From: Allokutzneria sp. A3M-2-11 16
Lineage (GTDB): Bacteria > Actinomycetota > Actinomycetes > Mycobacteriales > Pseudonocardiaceae
Assembly (NCBI RefSeq): GCF_024213555.1
Contig: NZ_JANAVO010000011.1
Span: 62,001-126,000 of the forward strand
Length of the DNA: 64,000 bases
Direction of reading: 5' to 3'
The notes under the pieces were generated by a model that saw only the letters and a list, made by a program, of their open reading frames with translations, had not been told where the DNA came from and made no database searches. Every line of letters starts with the position of its first letter. The first letter of the stretch is position 1. Position numbers and translations under genes: made by a program. Of the stretch, positions 7,906 to 16,812 are shown one piece after another.

Positions 7906-10900
7906 CACAGCCTCCGCAGGATCAGCGTGTCCCGCACGGCCGGGCTGAAGATCACCAGCTGGGCCGGGGCGATGCCCCGCGCGACGACGAGTTTCTGTTG
8001 CGCCTTCAGGTCGAGCGAGCTCAGCCGCGGGTTCAGCTCGACCAGGCCGGCCAGGTCCAGCCCGTACTGCGCGGCGACCGAGGTCAGCGTCTCCGCGTCC
8101 GTCTTGACCGTGTGCTCGGTGTCCACCAGGCGCGCCGGGCGGGCGGGGACCACGACCTTCGGCGTTTTCAGGTCCTTCGCCAGATCCACGATCTCCTGCG
8201 GGGTGAGCCGCCCCGAGACGCCGTCGAAGACGTCCACATCGACGTAGTCGACGCCCGCGGTGGCCTGGATGACCGAGACGACCTCGCTCTGGTACACCGG
8301 CTCGGCCAACTCGCGCGCGGCGAAGCCGAAGCGGTGCAACAGGTTCTCGCGGATCTTCGGCTCGACCAGCTCCCACTCGTAGTCCGGGTGCACCTTCACC
8401 CCGGCGCTGAGCACGAGCACCTTCAGCTCGCGACTGTCCACAGTGACCGGAAGGTTGAGCTCGCCAAAATGGCTCAGCGAAGCCACGAGCGACCGGTACA
8501 GCCGTGACGACGGATCGATGCGCGCGTCCTTGATGCCCGTGATCGTCAGGTGCACGACATCGCGCTGACCGTCGGAGAGCTCGCGGACGCTGGCCTTGCC
8601 GATTCCCGCGCGGGCCTTGGTGAAGCTCTCGTAGTCCGCGACGGAAACCAAGCGGTCCAAGGCGATTGTGCGCAGCGGCGTCACCCGGCGCGCGTCCGCC
8701 GGGCCGTCCCCATCGCCGCCACCGCTGGCCGCGATCGGGTTGTTCACCCCGGAGACCCCGCGCGGCCTGCTGACCGGCTGCGTGATCGTGTCGGGGTCGA
8801 CATTGCCCGCGTTCCCCGCCCCGGCGCGATAGCGAGCCTGCACGTTCTCCGGCCCGGTCGGCAGCCGCTCACCGTGCACGCCGTCGCCGAAGGTCACCGA
8901 GGTCGCTCCGCCCTCGATCGACTTCGTCAGGTAGACGCGATCGGTGGGCCCGAGCAGGCTCACGGCCTCCGCCTCGTGCCACCTCACACCGCTCACGCTG
9001 ACCCGCAGCGTGCTCGTCGCGCCGAGTGGCGTGTCGGACGGCAGCCAGGTGATCGGCGTGCCACGCACTGGGAAGCTCTGGTTGGCCTGACTGGCGTCAC
9101 CGCTGCCGAGCACTTCGAGACGGCTCTCTCCCTGCGTCGCCTCGACCACGTTGCCGTGCACCCGAACCGTGTCGCGGTGGTAGGTGTAGGCCAGTTCTTC
9201 GGCCAGTACCAACGTGGTCAGCGGCTTGCTGCCCGGGGTCGGCTTCCTGCTGTCGGGCTGGGTGTCCGCCGACTGCTGGACCCCGCCGATCATCACCAGC
9301 TCGCTGGCCCGCACCCCGCGCATCCGGCGGGGCAGGTCGGAGCGCTCGCCGGAGACGATCAGGTAGCGGCCGCTGCGCAGGTCCGAGTGCAGCTCGCCCA
9401 GCTGGATCCGCTTTCCCTTGACATCACTGGAGATCGGGTCGCCGAGCGGGGTCAGCTCGTCGGCCTTGAACCGCACCGTGCACCGGGCGATCGTCTCGTG
9501 GCTCTCCTCCTCCGCTCGCCAGGCCGTTTCCAGTGTGAGCACCGTGACCGTCGCGGACACCCGCTCGGCCTTCCTGTTGATCGTCACGTCCATCGAGACC
9601 ACGCGCTGCGTGACGGCCTTCACCTTGCGGAAGAAGTGCCGCGCCGGGATCTCCGGCGTCGTCTCGGTCTTGGGTCTTCCCGAATCCTCGATGAGGACCC
9701 AGCTCCCCGGGGTGATCCCGTCGTACGGACCGGACAGCGCGAGTTCCTCGGGTCTCGAAGCGCCCTCCGGGTCGTAGGGCAGCGCCCGCGCCCCAGTGCC
9801 GGAGCCGACCGCGGGCTGGTAGGTCGCGCCGAACACCGTGGTGTTCTGCCGCAACACGAACAGCCGGTTCAGCTTGGCCGGATCGGCGAGTTCCAGCTTG
9901 CGCCATGCCTTGTACAGCGTGGGCTGGAGCCGCGGTTCCGCCGCGGTGATCAACTGCGCGCCCACGTCCGAGCCCGGCGCGAACGCGTCCTTCACCGAGC
10001 GCCCCAGGTTGGACGAGCCCGCGGGCGGCCTCGACGGCTCCTTCGTCAACGGGGAGATGAGCCGCGCGAGCGCGACGATCGCGGTGGGGTCGTTCTCCGG
10101 CAACGCCTCGCAGGTGCACTCGTCGGCGCCGTCGAACAGCAGCCTGGCCCCGCCGCCCGAGCACTCGCAGCCCACCGGCGGCTCGTCCGGCGGGCGCAGC
10201 CCCGCGAGGGCGAACGCCCGCACCAGGAAGTCGTAGAGGTTCGTGGTGATGGCTTCCACTGCGGTGATCCAGTCGGGATGCGCCAGCGCATTCCCCTCCG
10301 CGACCGCCAAAGCCTCCTGCAACGGCGCCAGGAACGTCAGCACCTTCCGGAGCTTGACGACGGGGTCCGTTGTCGGTTCCGGCCGCTGGGGGAACTCCGC
10401 GACGAGTTTGGTGATGTACTCGGAGTTGATCTGACCGCTGAAGGTCGTCCGCGGAGTGGTTGGCGCCAGCGCCGCCGCGGCGGCTTTCAGCATCTGAGCC
10501 AGCAGCCCCGCGGTTTCGATGTCGCCGCCGATGTAGCTGTCCAGCTTGACGACCGTGTGCCCCTGCTCGTTCTTGGCCTCGCTGGACACCACGATGGCGC
10601 GGTCCGGCTCCGCGGCGACGCCGTAGTCGAACACCAGGCGCTCGCCTCCGGTGAGGTTCGCGGTGATGCCCTTGACCAAGATCTTCTGCAGTCCGGGCGC
10701 GAAGCCGGGCCGGACGTCGAACGGGTAGTACCTCCGGACGCCGAGGTCGTTCCACGCCGCCTTGGCCTGGATGTCCTCGGCCGTCTCGAAGGTCTGCGGC
10801 GCGCCACCGGGCGGCGGGACGCTGTTGGTCCGCGATCCGGCCGGGATCAGCGTCTCCTGGTTCGGTTCGAGGTCATACGACAGGAAAACGCTCGACGCGA

Positions 10901-11252
10901 CGGCGGGACGCGGCTTGTGACCGACGAGGCGGCCGAGCTGTTCCACCGACCACTGCTCGGTCGCGGTGCGCAGGTAGCCCTCGTTGGCGATGCGCTCGGT
11001 GTAGAAGGTGAGCACGTCGCCGACCACCGCCCACGCGTCCAGCAACGCGATCGAGAAGTCGTCGGTGCCGCGCTCGGTCAGCCCGTCCAGCTCGCGACGA
11101 CTTGCCAACCTGGCAAGCATCGTGTCGAGGAACGTGCCGTGCGCGCCGACCCGGTAGCGCAGCGCGCCGAGCCCGGGACGGTTGTGGATGCGTTGCGGCG
11201 TGGACACTTCCACGCCCTGGCAGCCACAGGAGCAGTCTTGTTTCGTGCTCAT
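7905..11252 (-). CDS. Large baseplate wedge protein (Pvc12/Afp12-like) with C-terminal LysM-like domain
   Basis: 1115 residues from ATG 11252, ATGA-coupled to the preceding baseplate gene. The N-terminus has the pattern of 'putative baseplate assembly protein' families (GALRYRVGAHGTFLDTMLAR, DDFSIALLDAWAVVGDVLTF, YTERIANEGYLRTA). The central and C-terminal parts carry the gpJ/gp6-like core (ITQPVSRPRGVSGVNNP, TIALDRLVSVADYESFTKAR). It begins with a cysteine-rich CSCGCQG tail and has an internal cluster (GCECSGG, DECTCEA) that could bind metal. The last ~75 residues (HTVKTDAETLTSVAAQYGLD, LNPRLSSLDLKAQQKLVV) look like a LysM module. By analogy with PVC and Afp it would form the baseplate wedge with the 948-residue neighbour. 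Confidence 0.83.
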   Translation of the reverse strand: MSTKQDCSCGCQGVEVSTPQRIHNRPGLGALRYRVGAHGTFLDTMLARLASRRELDGLTERGTDDFSIALLDAWAVVGDVLTFYTERIANEGYLRTATEQWSVEQLGRLVGHKPRPAVASSVFLSYDLEPNQETLIPAGSRTNSVPPPGGAPQTFETAEDIQAKAAWNDLGVRRYYPFDVRPGFAPGLQKILVKGITANLTGGERLVFDYGVAAEPDRAIVVSSEAKNEQGHTVVKLDSYIGGDIETAGLLAQMLKAAAAALAPTTPRTTFSGQINSEYITKLVAEFPQRPEPTTDPVVKLRKVLTFLAPLQEALAVAEGNALAHPDWITAVEAITTNLYDFLVRAFALAGLRPPDEPPVGCECSGGGARLLFDGADECTCEALPENDPTAIVALARLISPLTKEPSRPPAGSSNLGRSVKDAFAPGSDVGAQLITAAEPRLQPTLYKAWRKLELADPAKLNRLFVLRQNTTVFGATYQPAVGSGTGARALPYDPEGASRPEELALSGPYDGITPGSWVLIEDSGRPKTETTPEIPARHFFRKVKAVTQRVVSMDVTINRKAERVSATVTVLTLETAWRAEEESHETIARCTVRFKADELTPLGDPISSDVKGKRIQLGELHSDLRSGRYLIVSGERSDLPRRMRGVRASELVMIGGVQQSADTQPDSRKPTPGSKPLTTLVLAEELAYTYHRDTVRVHGNVVEATQGESRLEVLGSGDASQANQSFPVRGTPITWLPSDTPLGATSTLRVSVSGVRWHEAEAVSLLGPTDRVYLTKSIEGGATSVTFGDGVHGERLPTGPENVQARYRAGAGNAGNVDPDTITQPVSRPRGVSGVNNPIAASGGGDGDGPADARRVTPLRTIALDRLVSVADYESFTKARAGIGKASVRELSDGQRDVVHLTITGIKDARIDPSSRLYRSLVASLSHFGELNLPVTVDSRELKVLVLSAGVKVHPDYEWELVEPKIRENLLHRFGFAARELAEPVYQSEVVSVIQATAGVDYVDVDVFDGVSGRLTPQEIVDLAKDLKTPKVVVPARPARLVDTEHTVKTDAETLTSVAAQYGLDLAGLVELNPRLSSLDLKAQQKLVVARGIAPAQLVIFSPAVRDTLILRRL

Positions 11253-14095
11253 CTGCCGCCTCCAACACGCACGACGAGCTTGCCGTTCTCCGGCCGGACG
11301 GGATCGTTGTCGAGCTGCGCGACCTCCAGGTCGCTGATCGGCAGCACGCCGTTCTCCAGCTCTCCGTTGGGCGGCGCGAACTGCCGCTGGAACTTCGTCA
11401 GCCACGCGCCGCGCACCCCGGGCACGGCCGCGGCGGCCGCGACCACCGCGCTCATCCGGACCGGGGTACCGAAGGTCAGGTTGTCGGGGTGGAAGAACGC
11501 CTTCATCGCGCGCAGCACCGCGGCCCTGACGTGCGAGGCGATGTGGTTCGACGCGACGCAGATCTCCATCTCGATGTGCAGTGGCACCAGTTTCGCCGGT
11601 CCCACAAGGAGATCGTGACCGATGCGGCGGTAGCGGCGCAGCCGGTCCCGCACCGCGTCGATGAGCGCCTCGGACGGTTCGGTGCCACCGGCGGGGTCGA
11701 GCCCGACCTGTGCCTCGTACCAACTCCCGGTCCACCGCAGGCTCGCGGCGGCGCGCTGCACCCCGGGCACCTGCCCGGCGAGGGCGGCGTAGTCCTCCGC
11801 GATGATCGCGCGGAGCAACCGCAGGCGCGGCTCGACCGGAGCCCGATCCCTTACCTGCGACAGCGGTTCGGGCTCGGTGCCCCCGCGAGCCGCCAGCGGG
11901 TTGCGGACCTTGAGCACACCGCCCGCGTCCGTGTTGCGACAGACGAGACGAGTGATCGCTTCGCGCCCGACGTTGCCCGCGGCGCCGTTGCCGATCCAGT
12001 AGTGGGCCACCAACATCGAGCCGGGTTCCGGGGCCTTGCCGTGCACACCGTCACCGAAGCGCAGCCACAGCTTGCCCTCGTCGTCGAGCTCTCCGACGAA
12101 ATGCCGGTCATACGCACTGCTGCCAAGCAGATCACGCCTTGGCGTCCACGTCTCGCAACCATCGGTCAGCACCACATCCGGCAGCGCGGTCCGCGCGTCC
12201 GGCCGAAGCGCGTCCACCACAGGCCCGAGGAAGAGGGAGCGATCAGGGTGGAGCTGGTGACCGAGGTCGTCGTTCCACGACTGCTCGATCTCCGCGACTA
12301 CGCCGTCGTCGAGCACCACGCCGCAGCGAGCACGCCGGGCCAGCAGCCGCACCCGGCGGAGCTTCGCGTGTAGCAGCTCGTCGAAGTCCGACAGCAACCT
12401 GACCAAAGTGGACAGTGGGTACTTACGGACGCGCCGCAACGGTTTCGCACCAAAGACCAGGGTGAGTTCGGCGATCTCGTCCTTGGTGGGGCGATGTCCG
12501 CCGCGGACGGCCTTCCACAGCTCGCGAACGCGCTCCCGCACCTGTTCCGGGATGCGCAGCAGGATGTCGGCCTGCCGTTCGGCGATCTGCTCGTAGTCGC
12601 CGAAGGCCGCGCGCTGCGTGACCGGCGACTGCTTGAGCATGACCCGGAACGGCGTGCTGATCGGCGGATAGGCGAGCACCTCGACGGGTTGGTCGTCACA
12701 GCCGAAGCCGTCGCGCTCCGGGCAGACCCGCTCCGTGTCCCGCTCTGGAACGCAGATCTCCTCGTCCTTGCCATCGCACCAGGTGATCGGGCGGCCGTGC
12801 TCGACGAGGACCATGTTGCCCCGCGCGACGCTGACGTTCTCCACCTCGCAGCAGTCGGAATCCCTGCTGGACAAGCACAGTGGGAAGGTCAGCGCGTCCT
12901 CGGGGGCCCAGGTGACCTCCAGCAGCGGCTGGTCGTCGTAGAGCGGATCGACCGACTCCTCCACCGAGGTCAGCCGCACCACCTGCCGGTGGCTCGGGTC
13001 GGCGTCGGCCTCCTTGCCCGTGTTCGGTCCGAGGACTTCCTCGAACAGCAGGAGATCACCGGGCTCCAGGCTGAGCAGCCTGCGCTCGCACTTCTCGTCG
13101 GCCCAGTCGTCCTTGAGGGTCGCTGCCGTGCTCCCCTTGGGAAGGAAGCGTTCCTGGCCACCCCAAGTCCACAGTGGAATCTTGTTGTGCGGCTCGCGCA
13201 ACGTGAGATCACCGTCGACCAACGGGCGGTAGACCTCGTAGGACTCCGGCGGGACCTTGTTGGTCAGCAGGTCCAGCTCACGCAGCGCGTGCCGCTTGTA
13301 GAGCACGTCCGGGTCGAGCGCGATGAAGCGGTAGTCCCCTTCGGACAGTTCGACCAGGCCGTCCACGGCGACGTGCACGGTGGTCCGCGCAGCACAGCCG
13401 TCGTGCATCGGGTAGTCCATCAACCGCACGTGCCTGCGCACCGAGATCCGCTCGCGCGCGGTGTCCAGGTACGCCTCGGTGGCGACCGCGTCCTGGCGGT
13501 AGCTGAGCTGGTCCCCCACGTAGGCGAGCAGTTCGACCAGCGTCAGCCCGACGTCCGGGACGTGCCTGTCCGTCCACTGTGGAATGGTCAGGCTGAGCCG
13601 GTCCAGCATCAGCTGCCGGAAGCTGGCGTAGTCCTTGGCCAGGTAGTCGATGGTCGGCGCGCGCCGCTCCGGGCCCGGAGCGGGCGGAGCCGCCTTGCAG
13701 TCCAGGTCCGTCGGGCAGTTCTGCTTGAAACTGAAGTCGATCCGCGCGTACCGCGGGTCGAAGCACGGGTGCGGCTTGCCGGTCTCGGCGTCCACCGCGA
13801 TCAGCGTGTACGTGGAGAAGTCGCCGATCCGGTCCACGGTCAGCCGAATCCGGTCCTCCAGGTCGGGCTCCTCGGTGCCCAGCCGGGTCAGCGCGATCAC
13901 CTCGACCCCGGTGACCCGCCTGCCGCCGAGCACCCGGAAGTTCTCCTTGCGCAGGTCGTCCGGCGTCTCACCGAACAGCAGCACGGTCAGCTCGCGCTGG
14001 TCCGCGCTGACCTCCACCGCGTCGAAACCGTTGCGGCCACTGGCGCGGAGCTTCGCCCGACGCCCGTCAACGCCGCAATCGAGCTGTGAGGTCAT
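11249..14095 (-). CDS. Large baseplate assembly protein (Pvc11/Afp11-like, gp6 family)
   Basis: 948 residues. The hallmark segment of the 'putative baseplate assembly protein' family is near residues 150-230: IDYLAKDYASFRQLMLDRLS followed by PDVGLTLVELLAYVGDQLSY and RQDAVATEAYLDTA. The C-terminal third holds the second conserved block (WLRFGDGVHGKAPEPGSML, RAIIAEDYAALAGQVPGVQR), also present in the 1115-residue protein, so the two are distant paralogues as in other eCIS. An N-terminal ~130-residue beta domain precedes the core. There are several paired cysteines (DSDCCEVE, CPERDGFGCDD). The start overlaps the gp25 stop by ATGA at 14092-14095. It is expected to be a wedge protein contacting gp25 and the hub. 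Confidence 0.85.
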   Translation of the reverse strand: MTSQLDCGVDGRRAKLRASGRNGFDAVEVSADQRELTVLLFGETPDDLRKENFRVLGGRRVTGVEVIALTRLGTEEPDLEDRIRLTVDRIGDFSTYTLIAVDAETGKPHPCFDPRYARIDFSFKQNCPTDLDCKAAPPAPGPERRAPTIDYLAKDYASFRQLMLDRLSLTIPQWTDRHVPDVGLTLVELLAYVGDQLSYRQDAVATEAYLDTARERISVRRHVRLMDYPMHDGCAARTTVHVAVDGLVELSEGDYRFIALDPDVLYKRHALRELDLLTNKVPPESYEVYRPLVDGDLTLREPHNKIPLWTWGGQERFLPKGSTAATLKDDWADEKCERRLLSLEPGDLLLFEEVLGPNTGKEADADPSHRQVVRLTSVEESVDPLYDDQPLLEVTWAPEDALTFPLCLSSRDSDCCEVENVSVARGNMVLVEHGRPITWCDGKDEEICVPERDTERVCPERDGFGCDDQPVEVLAYPPISTPFRVMLKQSPVTQRAAFGDYEQIAERQADILLRIPEQVRERVRELWKAVRGGHRPTKDEIAELTLVFGAKPLRRVRKYPLSTLVRLLSDFDELLHAKLRRVRLLARRARCGVVLDDGVVAEIEQSWNDDLGHQLHPDRSLFLGPVVDALRPDARTALPDVVLTDGCETWTPRRDLLGSSAYDRHFVGELDDEGKLWLRFGDGVHGKAPEPGSMLVAHYWIGNGAAGNVGREAITRLVCRNTDAGGVLKVRNPLAARGGTEPEPLSQVRDRAPVEPRLRLLRAIIAEDYAALAGQVPGVQRAAASLRWTGSWYEAQVGLDPAGGTEPSEALIDAVRDRLRRYRRIGHDLLVGPAKLVPLHIEMEICVASNHIASHVRAAVLRAMKAFFHPDNLTFGTPVRMSAVVAAAAAVPGVRGAWLTKFQRQFAPPNGELENGVLPISDLEVAQLDNDPVRPENGKLVVRVGGGR

Positions 14096-14454
14096 CGGTA
14101 ACCACTCCTCTCGAAGACTTCCGTGCGGCGCTCGCCGGTGGCGATGAGCCGGTACACCAGCCGGACGCTCAACGTGGCGTCCTCGGCCCGGACGCTGAAC
14201 GCCTCCACGACGATCAGGTCACCGAGGTACTGGAGCAGCGCGGCGTGCGCGGTCGCCTCCAGCACAGCGGCCAGCTCCGGGCTGTTCGGCCCGAACACCA
14301 GCTCCATCAGCCCGCACCCGAAGTCCGGGCGGTTCACCCGCTCCCCCGGCGCGGTGAACAGCAGTTGCTCGATCATGTCGCGCACGTGCCCGGCGTGGTC
14401 GGTCCGCGCGGTGCGGCCGCGGTGGTCGAAGTGCAGCGGGTGGTCGACGTGCAT
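14092..14454 (-). CDS. gp25-like baseplate wedge protein (Pvc9-like)
   Basis: 120 residues of the GPW/gp25 family. The conserved core is present: HVRDMIEQLLFTAPGERVNR and PDFGCGLMELVFGPN, which in gp25 forms the conserved sheath-initiation platform. It ends with the predicted beta-strand region LSVRLVYRLIATGERRTEVF. ATG 14454 overlaps the PAAR-like gene's TGA, and the stop overlaps the next start, so translation is coupled on both sides. In contractile particles gp25 provides the beta-strand on which the first sheath ring polymerises. Length and motif fit; the assignment is firm. Confidence 0.9.
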   Translation of the reverse strand: MHVDHPLHFDHRGRTARTDHAGHVRDMIEQLLFTAPGERVNRPDFGCGLMELVFGPNSPELAAVLEATAHAALLQYLGDLIVVEAFSVRAEDATLSVRLVYRLIATGERRTEVFERSGYR

Positions 14455-14783
14455 CACAGCCCCCGGACTCTCGGTTGGACACCAGCGCCCTGCGGCGGAC
14501 CGGGCGAAGAACTCTCCGTCGCCCCGTTTCCCACCCCGGCGGCCGGTTCGTACAGCACGACGGGCTGCCCGGAAACCTTGACCCTGGTGGCCAGGTTGGC
14601 CCACTTGACCTTGACGCACGGGCCCTGCGGCAGCGAGCAGCCGATGACCTCGTTCTGGAAGCCCGCCCCGGCCACCAGGAGACCGCTGACCATGACCCGC
14701 GCCTGCCCCGGCGAGTTCACCTTGACCTCCCCGGCGTGCGGGCAGGTCACCTTGTTGTTCTGGTGGAACAGGAATCCCGGCAT
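14454..14783 (-). CDS. PAAR-like spike tip protein
   Basis: 109 residues. The first ~75 are rich in Gly, Val and Pro in short strands and have well-spaced cysteine and histidine residues (VTCPHAGEV, EVIGCSLPQGPCVKV), the pattern of PAAR-like or DUF4280-type cone proteins that sharpen the spike and coordinate a metal. The last ~30 residues (GVGNGATESSSPGPPQ) are low-complexity and probably disordered. It sits directly after the gp5-like spike gene and before gp25, the usual place for the tip protein. The identification rests on position and residue pattern rather than a strict PAAR motif. Confidence 0.75.
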   Translation of the reverse strand: MPGFLFHQNNKVTCPHAGEVKVNSPGQARVMVSGLLVAGAGFQNEVIGCSLPQGPCVKVKWANLATRVKVSGQPVVLYEPAAGVGNGATESSSPGPPQGAGVQPRVRGL

Positions 14784-14793
14784 CGTCTCCCCC

Positions 14794-15333
14794 TCACAGC
14801 ACCGTCAGCGCGGGACCGTTGACGCTGACCTGCCCGGTGGGCAGCAGCTCGATCGACGAGCCACCGCAGCGGAGCTTGATCCCCTGCTCGGTCACCGAGA
14901 TCTCCGAGGCGCCGACCTTGAGCGTGATCCCGCCCACCCCCGGGGTGTCGTCGATGACCAGCGAGTTCTTCGCCGAGGTGGCCAGCACGATCACCGAAGC
15001 CTTGGGGTTGGCCGTTTTCACCGCCGCGGGCGTGTCGGCGAAGGTGCCGCGCCAGAAGCCGGTCCACATCGGATAGTCGAGGTTGCCGTCCAGGAACTCG
15101 ACCAGCACGCCCGCGCCTTCGAGCGCCCGCATGTACGCACCACCACCGCCCAAAGTGGACAGTGGGGTCGACGGGGAGGCCCAGATGCACGGGTCGTTGC
15201 CGAGCACCTCCGGCACCGCGACCAGCAGCCGCCCCTGGTCCAGCGGGTCGAAGTTGCTGCGCACCACGCCCTTGTAGCGGCCGTAGTACTTCTTCTGCTG
15301 GAGGTCGTTGCCCCCAGTGCTCATCTCGGTCAT
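14794..15333 (-). CDS. gp5/gpV-like spike protein (OB-fold plus beta-helix)
   Basis: 179 residues. Residues ~15-105 are the OB-fold of phage baseplate protein V / VgrG (YYGRYKGVVRSNFDPLDQGR, LLVAVPEVLG, GVLVEFLDGNLDYPMWTGFW). The C-terminal ~75 residues have repeated short strands (GITLKVGASEISVTEQGIKL) like the gp5 beta-prism. There is no lysozyme insert. ATG 15333 is ATGA-coupled to the hub gene. In many systems hub and spike are fused as VgrG; here they are two genes, hub (15330-16463) and spike. It should trimerise to form the puncturing needle capped by the PAAR-like protein. Confidence 0.88.
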   Translation of the reverse strand: MTEMSTGGNDLQQKKYYGRYKGVVRSNFDPLDQGRLLVAVPEVLGNDPCIWASPSTPLSTLGGGGAYMRALEGAGVLVEFLDGNLDYPMWTGFWRGTFADTPAAVKTANPKASVIVLATSAKNSLVIDDTPGVGGITLKVGASEISVTEQGIKLRCGGSSIELLPTGQVSVNGPALTVL

Positions 15334-16463
15334 GTCGGCACCACCGGGCTCAGGGGACCAAGGCCGTCCCTGCTCAACGTGAAGCTCTGCTTGTACTCAC
15401 CGCGTTTGATCTCGCTGTTCACGCTCTTGACGTAGTAGAAACCGTCGTAGGCGATCCCGGCGCCGCGCACGCTGACCAGGCCGCGGGCCTTGAGGACGTG
15501 GCCGTACCGCAGCACGTCCAGCTTGCCCTGGCCGCTGATCGCGTCGGCCACGTTCTGCGTGCGCGCCAGGCCCAGCACCGCGGCCTCGGCGAAGTCCGCC
15601 TTGTGCGTCTCCTCAAGGGGTTTCTCGCGGAGCGCGAGTGCGGGCTTCGGGGCGAGCGGCGGCTGGAGCAGGCTGATGTCGGGTACCGAGATGTCGAACC
15701 CGATCTTGGTGTCGGGCAGCGTGACCGGCACGGTGTAGCGCACCTTCGACAGCCCGTCGTAGCTGAAGCTCAGTGACTCCACATTGGACGCCGTGCCGGA
15801 GTTCACCGTCAGCACCGGTTGCGGGACGCCGACCCGCACCTGCGGTCCCCAGTACGCCACGTTCGTCCCGGGCAGCGGACCCGGTTCGACGTAGAAGGTG
15901 TAACCGACGTCCTTGGCCAGCCCGCTGACGTAGGCCAGGTCCGTCGACGACTGGATCGGGATCTTGTTGAGGATGCTGGAGGTCACCTGGATCACCGGGC
16001 TGACGGCGACCGGCGCGATCCCGTACATCAGGTACTTCGGCTTGGTCAGCGCCTTCATCACTGCGGCCTGCACCGGGAGCCCCGGGTAGCAGGAGTGCTC
16101 GTGGGTCAGGTCCATCAGCAGGCTCAGGTCCTCGCCGGTGACGGTGAAGGTGGACCCGGCGGGATCGTTGCCGGGGTTCATGTCCTGGCGGGTGATCACG
16201 CCGTCGACCAGCACCTGCGGCATGCCCTTGACGATCGCCACCAGGATCACCCTGGTCTTCGGGTCGAAGAGCCCGGCGGGGATCAGCGTGCTGGTGATGA
16301 TCGAGCGCTTGCTGACGGCGAAGTCCAGCCGGAAGCCGGAGCGCGAGCCGTCGCTGGTGGTCACCTGGATGGACTGGAGCGCGTCGGTCAGCGCGGCGGG
16401 CGCCGGGATCACCGCCACCTTGCCGATGAGCAGGCGCACCTGGAGGTCAGTGAACATGGCCAC
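15330..16463 (-). CDS. gp27-like hub protein (phage late control D / VgrG N-terminal half)
   Basis: 377 residues resembling the gp27/gpD hub. Segments such as TFTVTGEDLSLLMDLTHEHS, VAYWGPQVRVGVPQP, NVESLSFSYDGLSKVRYTV and the late GIAYDGFYYVKSVNSEIKRG are typical of hub proteins, where the chain folds into pseudo-hexameric tube-like barrels. GTG 16463 and ATG 16457 are both possible; either overlaps the end of the LysM-like gene by 11-17 nt. It forms the transition from the hexameric tube to the trimeric spike encoded next. There is no signal sequence. Confidence 0.86.
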   Translation of the reverse strand: MAMFTDLQVRLLIGKVAVIPAPAALTDALQSIQVTTSDGSRSGFRLDFAVSKRSIITSTLIPAGLFDPKTRVILVAIVKGMPQVLVDGVITRQDMNPGNDPAGSTFTVTGEDLSLLMDLTHEHSCYPGLPVQAAVMKALTKPKYLMYGIAPVAVSPVIQVTSSILNKIPIQSSTDLAYVSGLAKDVGYTFYVEPGPLPGTNVAYWGPQVRVGVPQPVLTVNSGTASNVESLSFSYDGLSKVRYTVPVTLPDTKIGFDISVPDISLLQPPLAPKPALALREKPLEETHKADFAEAAVLGLARTQNVADAISGQGKLDVLRYGHVLKARGLVSVRGAGIAYDGFYYVKSVNSEIKRGEYKQSFTLSRDGLGPLSPVVPT

Positions 16464-16809
16464 CCGCCGGTGGAGTGGGCGGTGCGCCGAGCGAGAAGCC
16501 CGCGCCGCCGCTGCCCGGAATCCCCTGCGGCAGCGTGATCCGCAGCCTCCGTCCCGGATGGACGGTCAACTCCTCGGGCTCGAACGCGCCGTTGCCGTCG
16601 GCCAGCCGCCACGCCAGCTCGGCGTCGCCGAAGACCTTGTGCGCGATGTGGTCCGGCCGCTCGCCGGGCGCGACCACGTGTTCTCCGACCACTCCGAGCG
16701 AGTTCGGATCGGGCAGGATGCGCCTGCGCACGTAGGTCACCACGCGGCCGTCCGGCAGGGCCAGCTCCGCGGTCGGAAGTCCAAGGTAACGACTGGTTAT
16801 CGAGAACAT
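16447..16809 (-). CDS. Small LysM-like tail protein (Pvc7/gpX-like)
   Basis: 120 residues. Residues ~45-95 (EHVVAPGERPDHIAHKVFGD, AELAWRLADGNGAFEPEELT, VHPGRRLRITLP) match the compact LysM fold used by phage tail protein X and PVC-type baseplate proteins. Here the fold serves as a structural clamp between tube and hub rather than a wall binder. The N-terminus has a short strand pair (VTYVRRRILPDPNSL). The last ~20 residues are Gly/Pro-rich. It lies 3 nt after the CIS tube-family gene and overlaps the hub gene, which suits a tube-hub connector. Confidence 0.78.
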   Translation of the reverse strand: MFSITSRYLGLPTAELALPDGRVVTYVRRRILPDPNSLGVVGEHVVAPGERPDHIAHKVFGDAELAWRLADGNGAFEPEELTVHPGRRLRITLPQGIPGSGGAGFSLGAPPTPPAGGHVH

Positions 16810-16812
16810 CGC

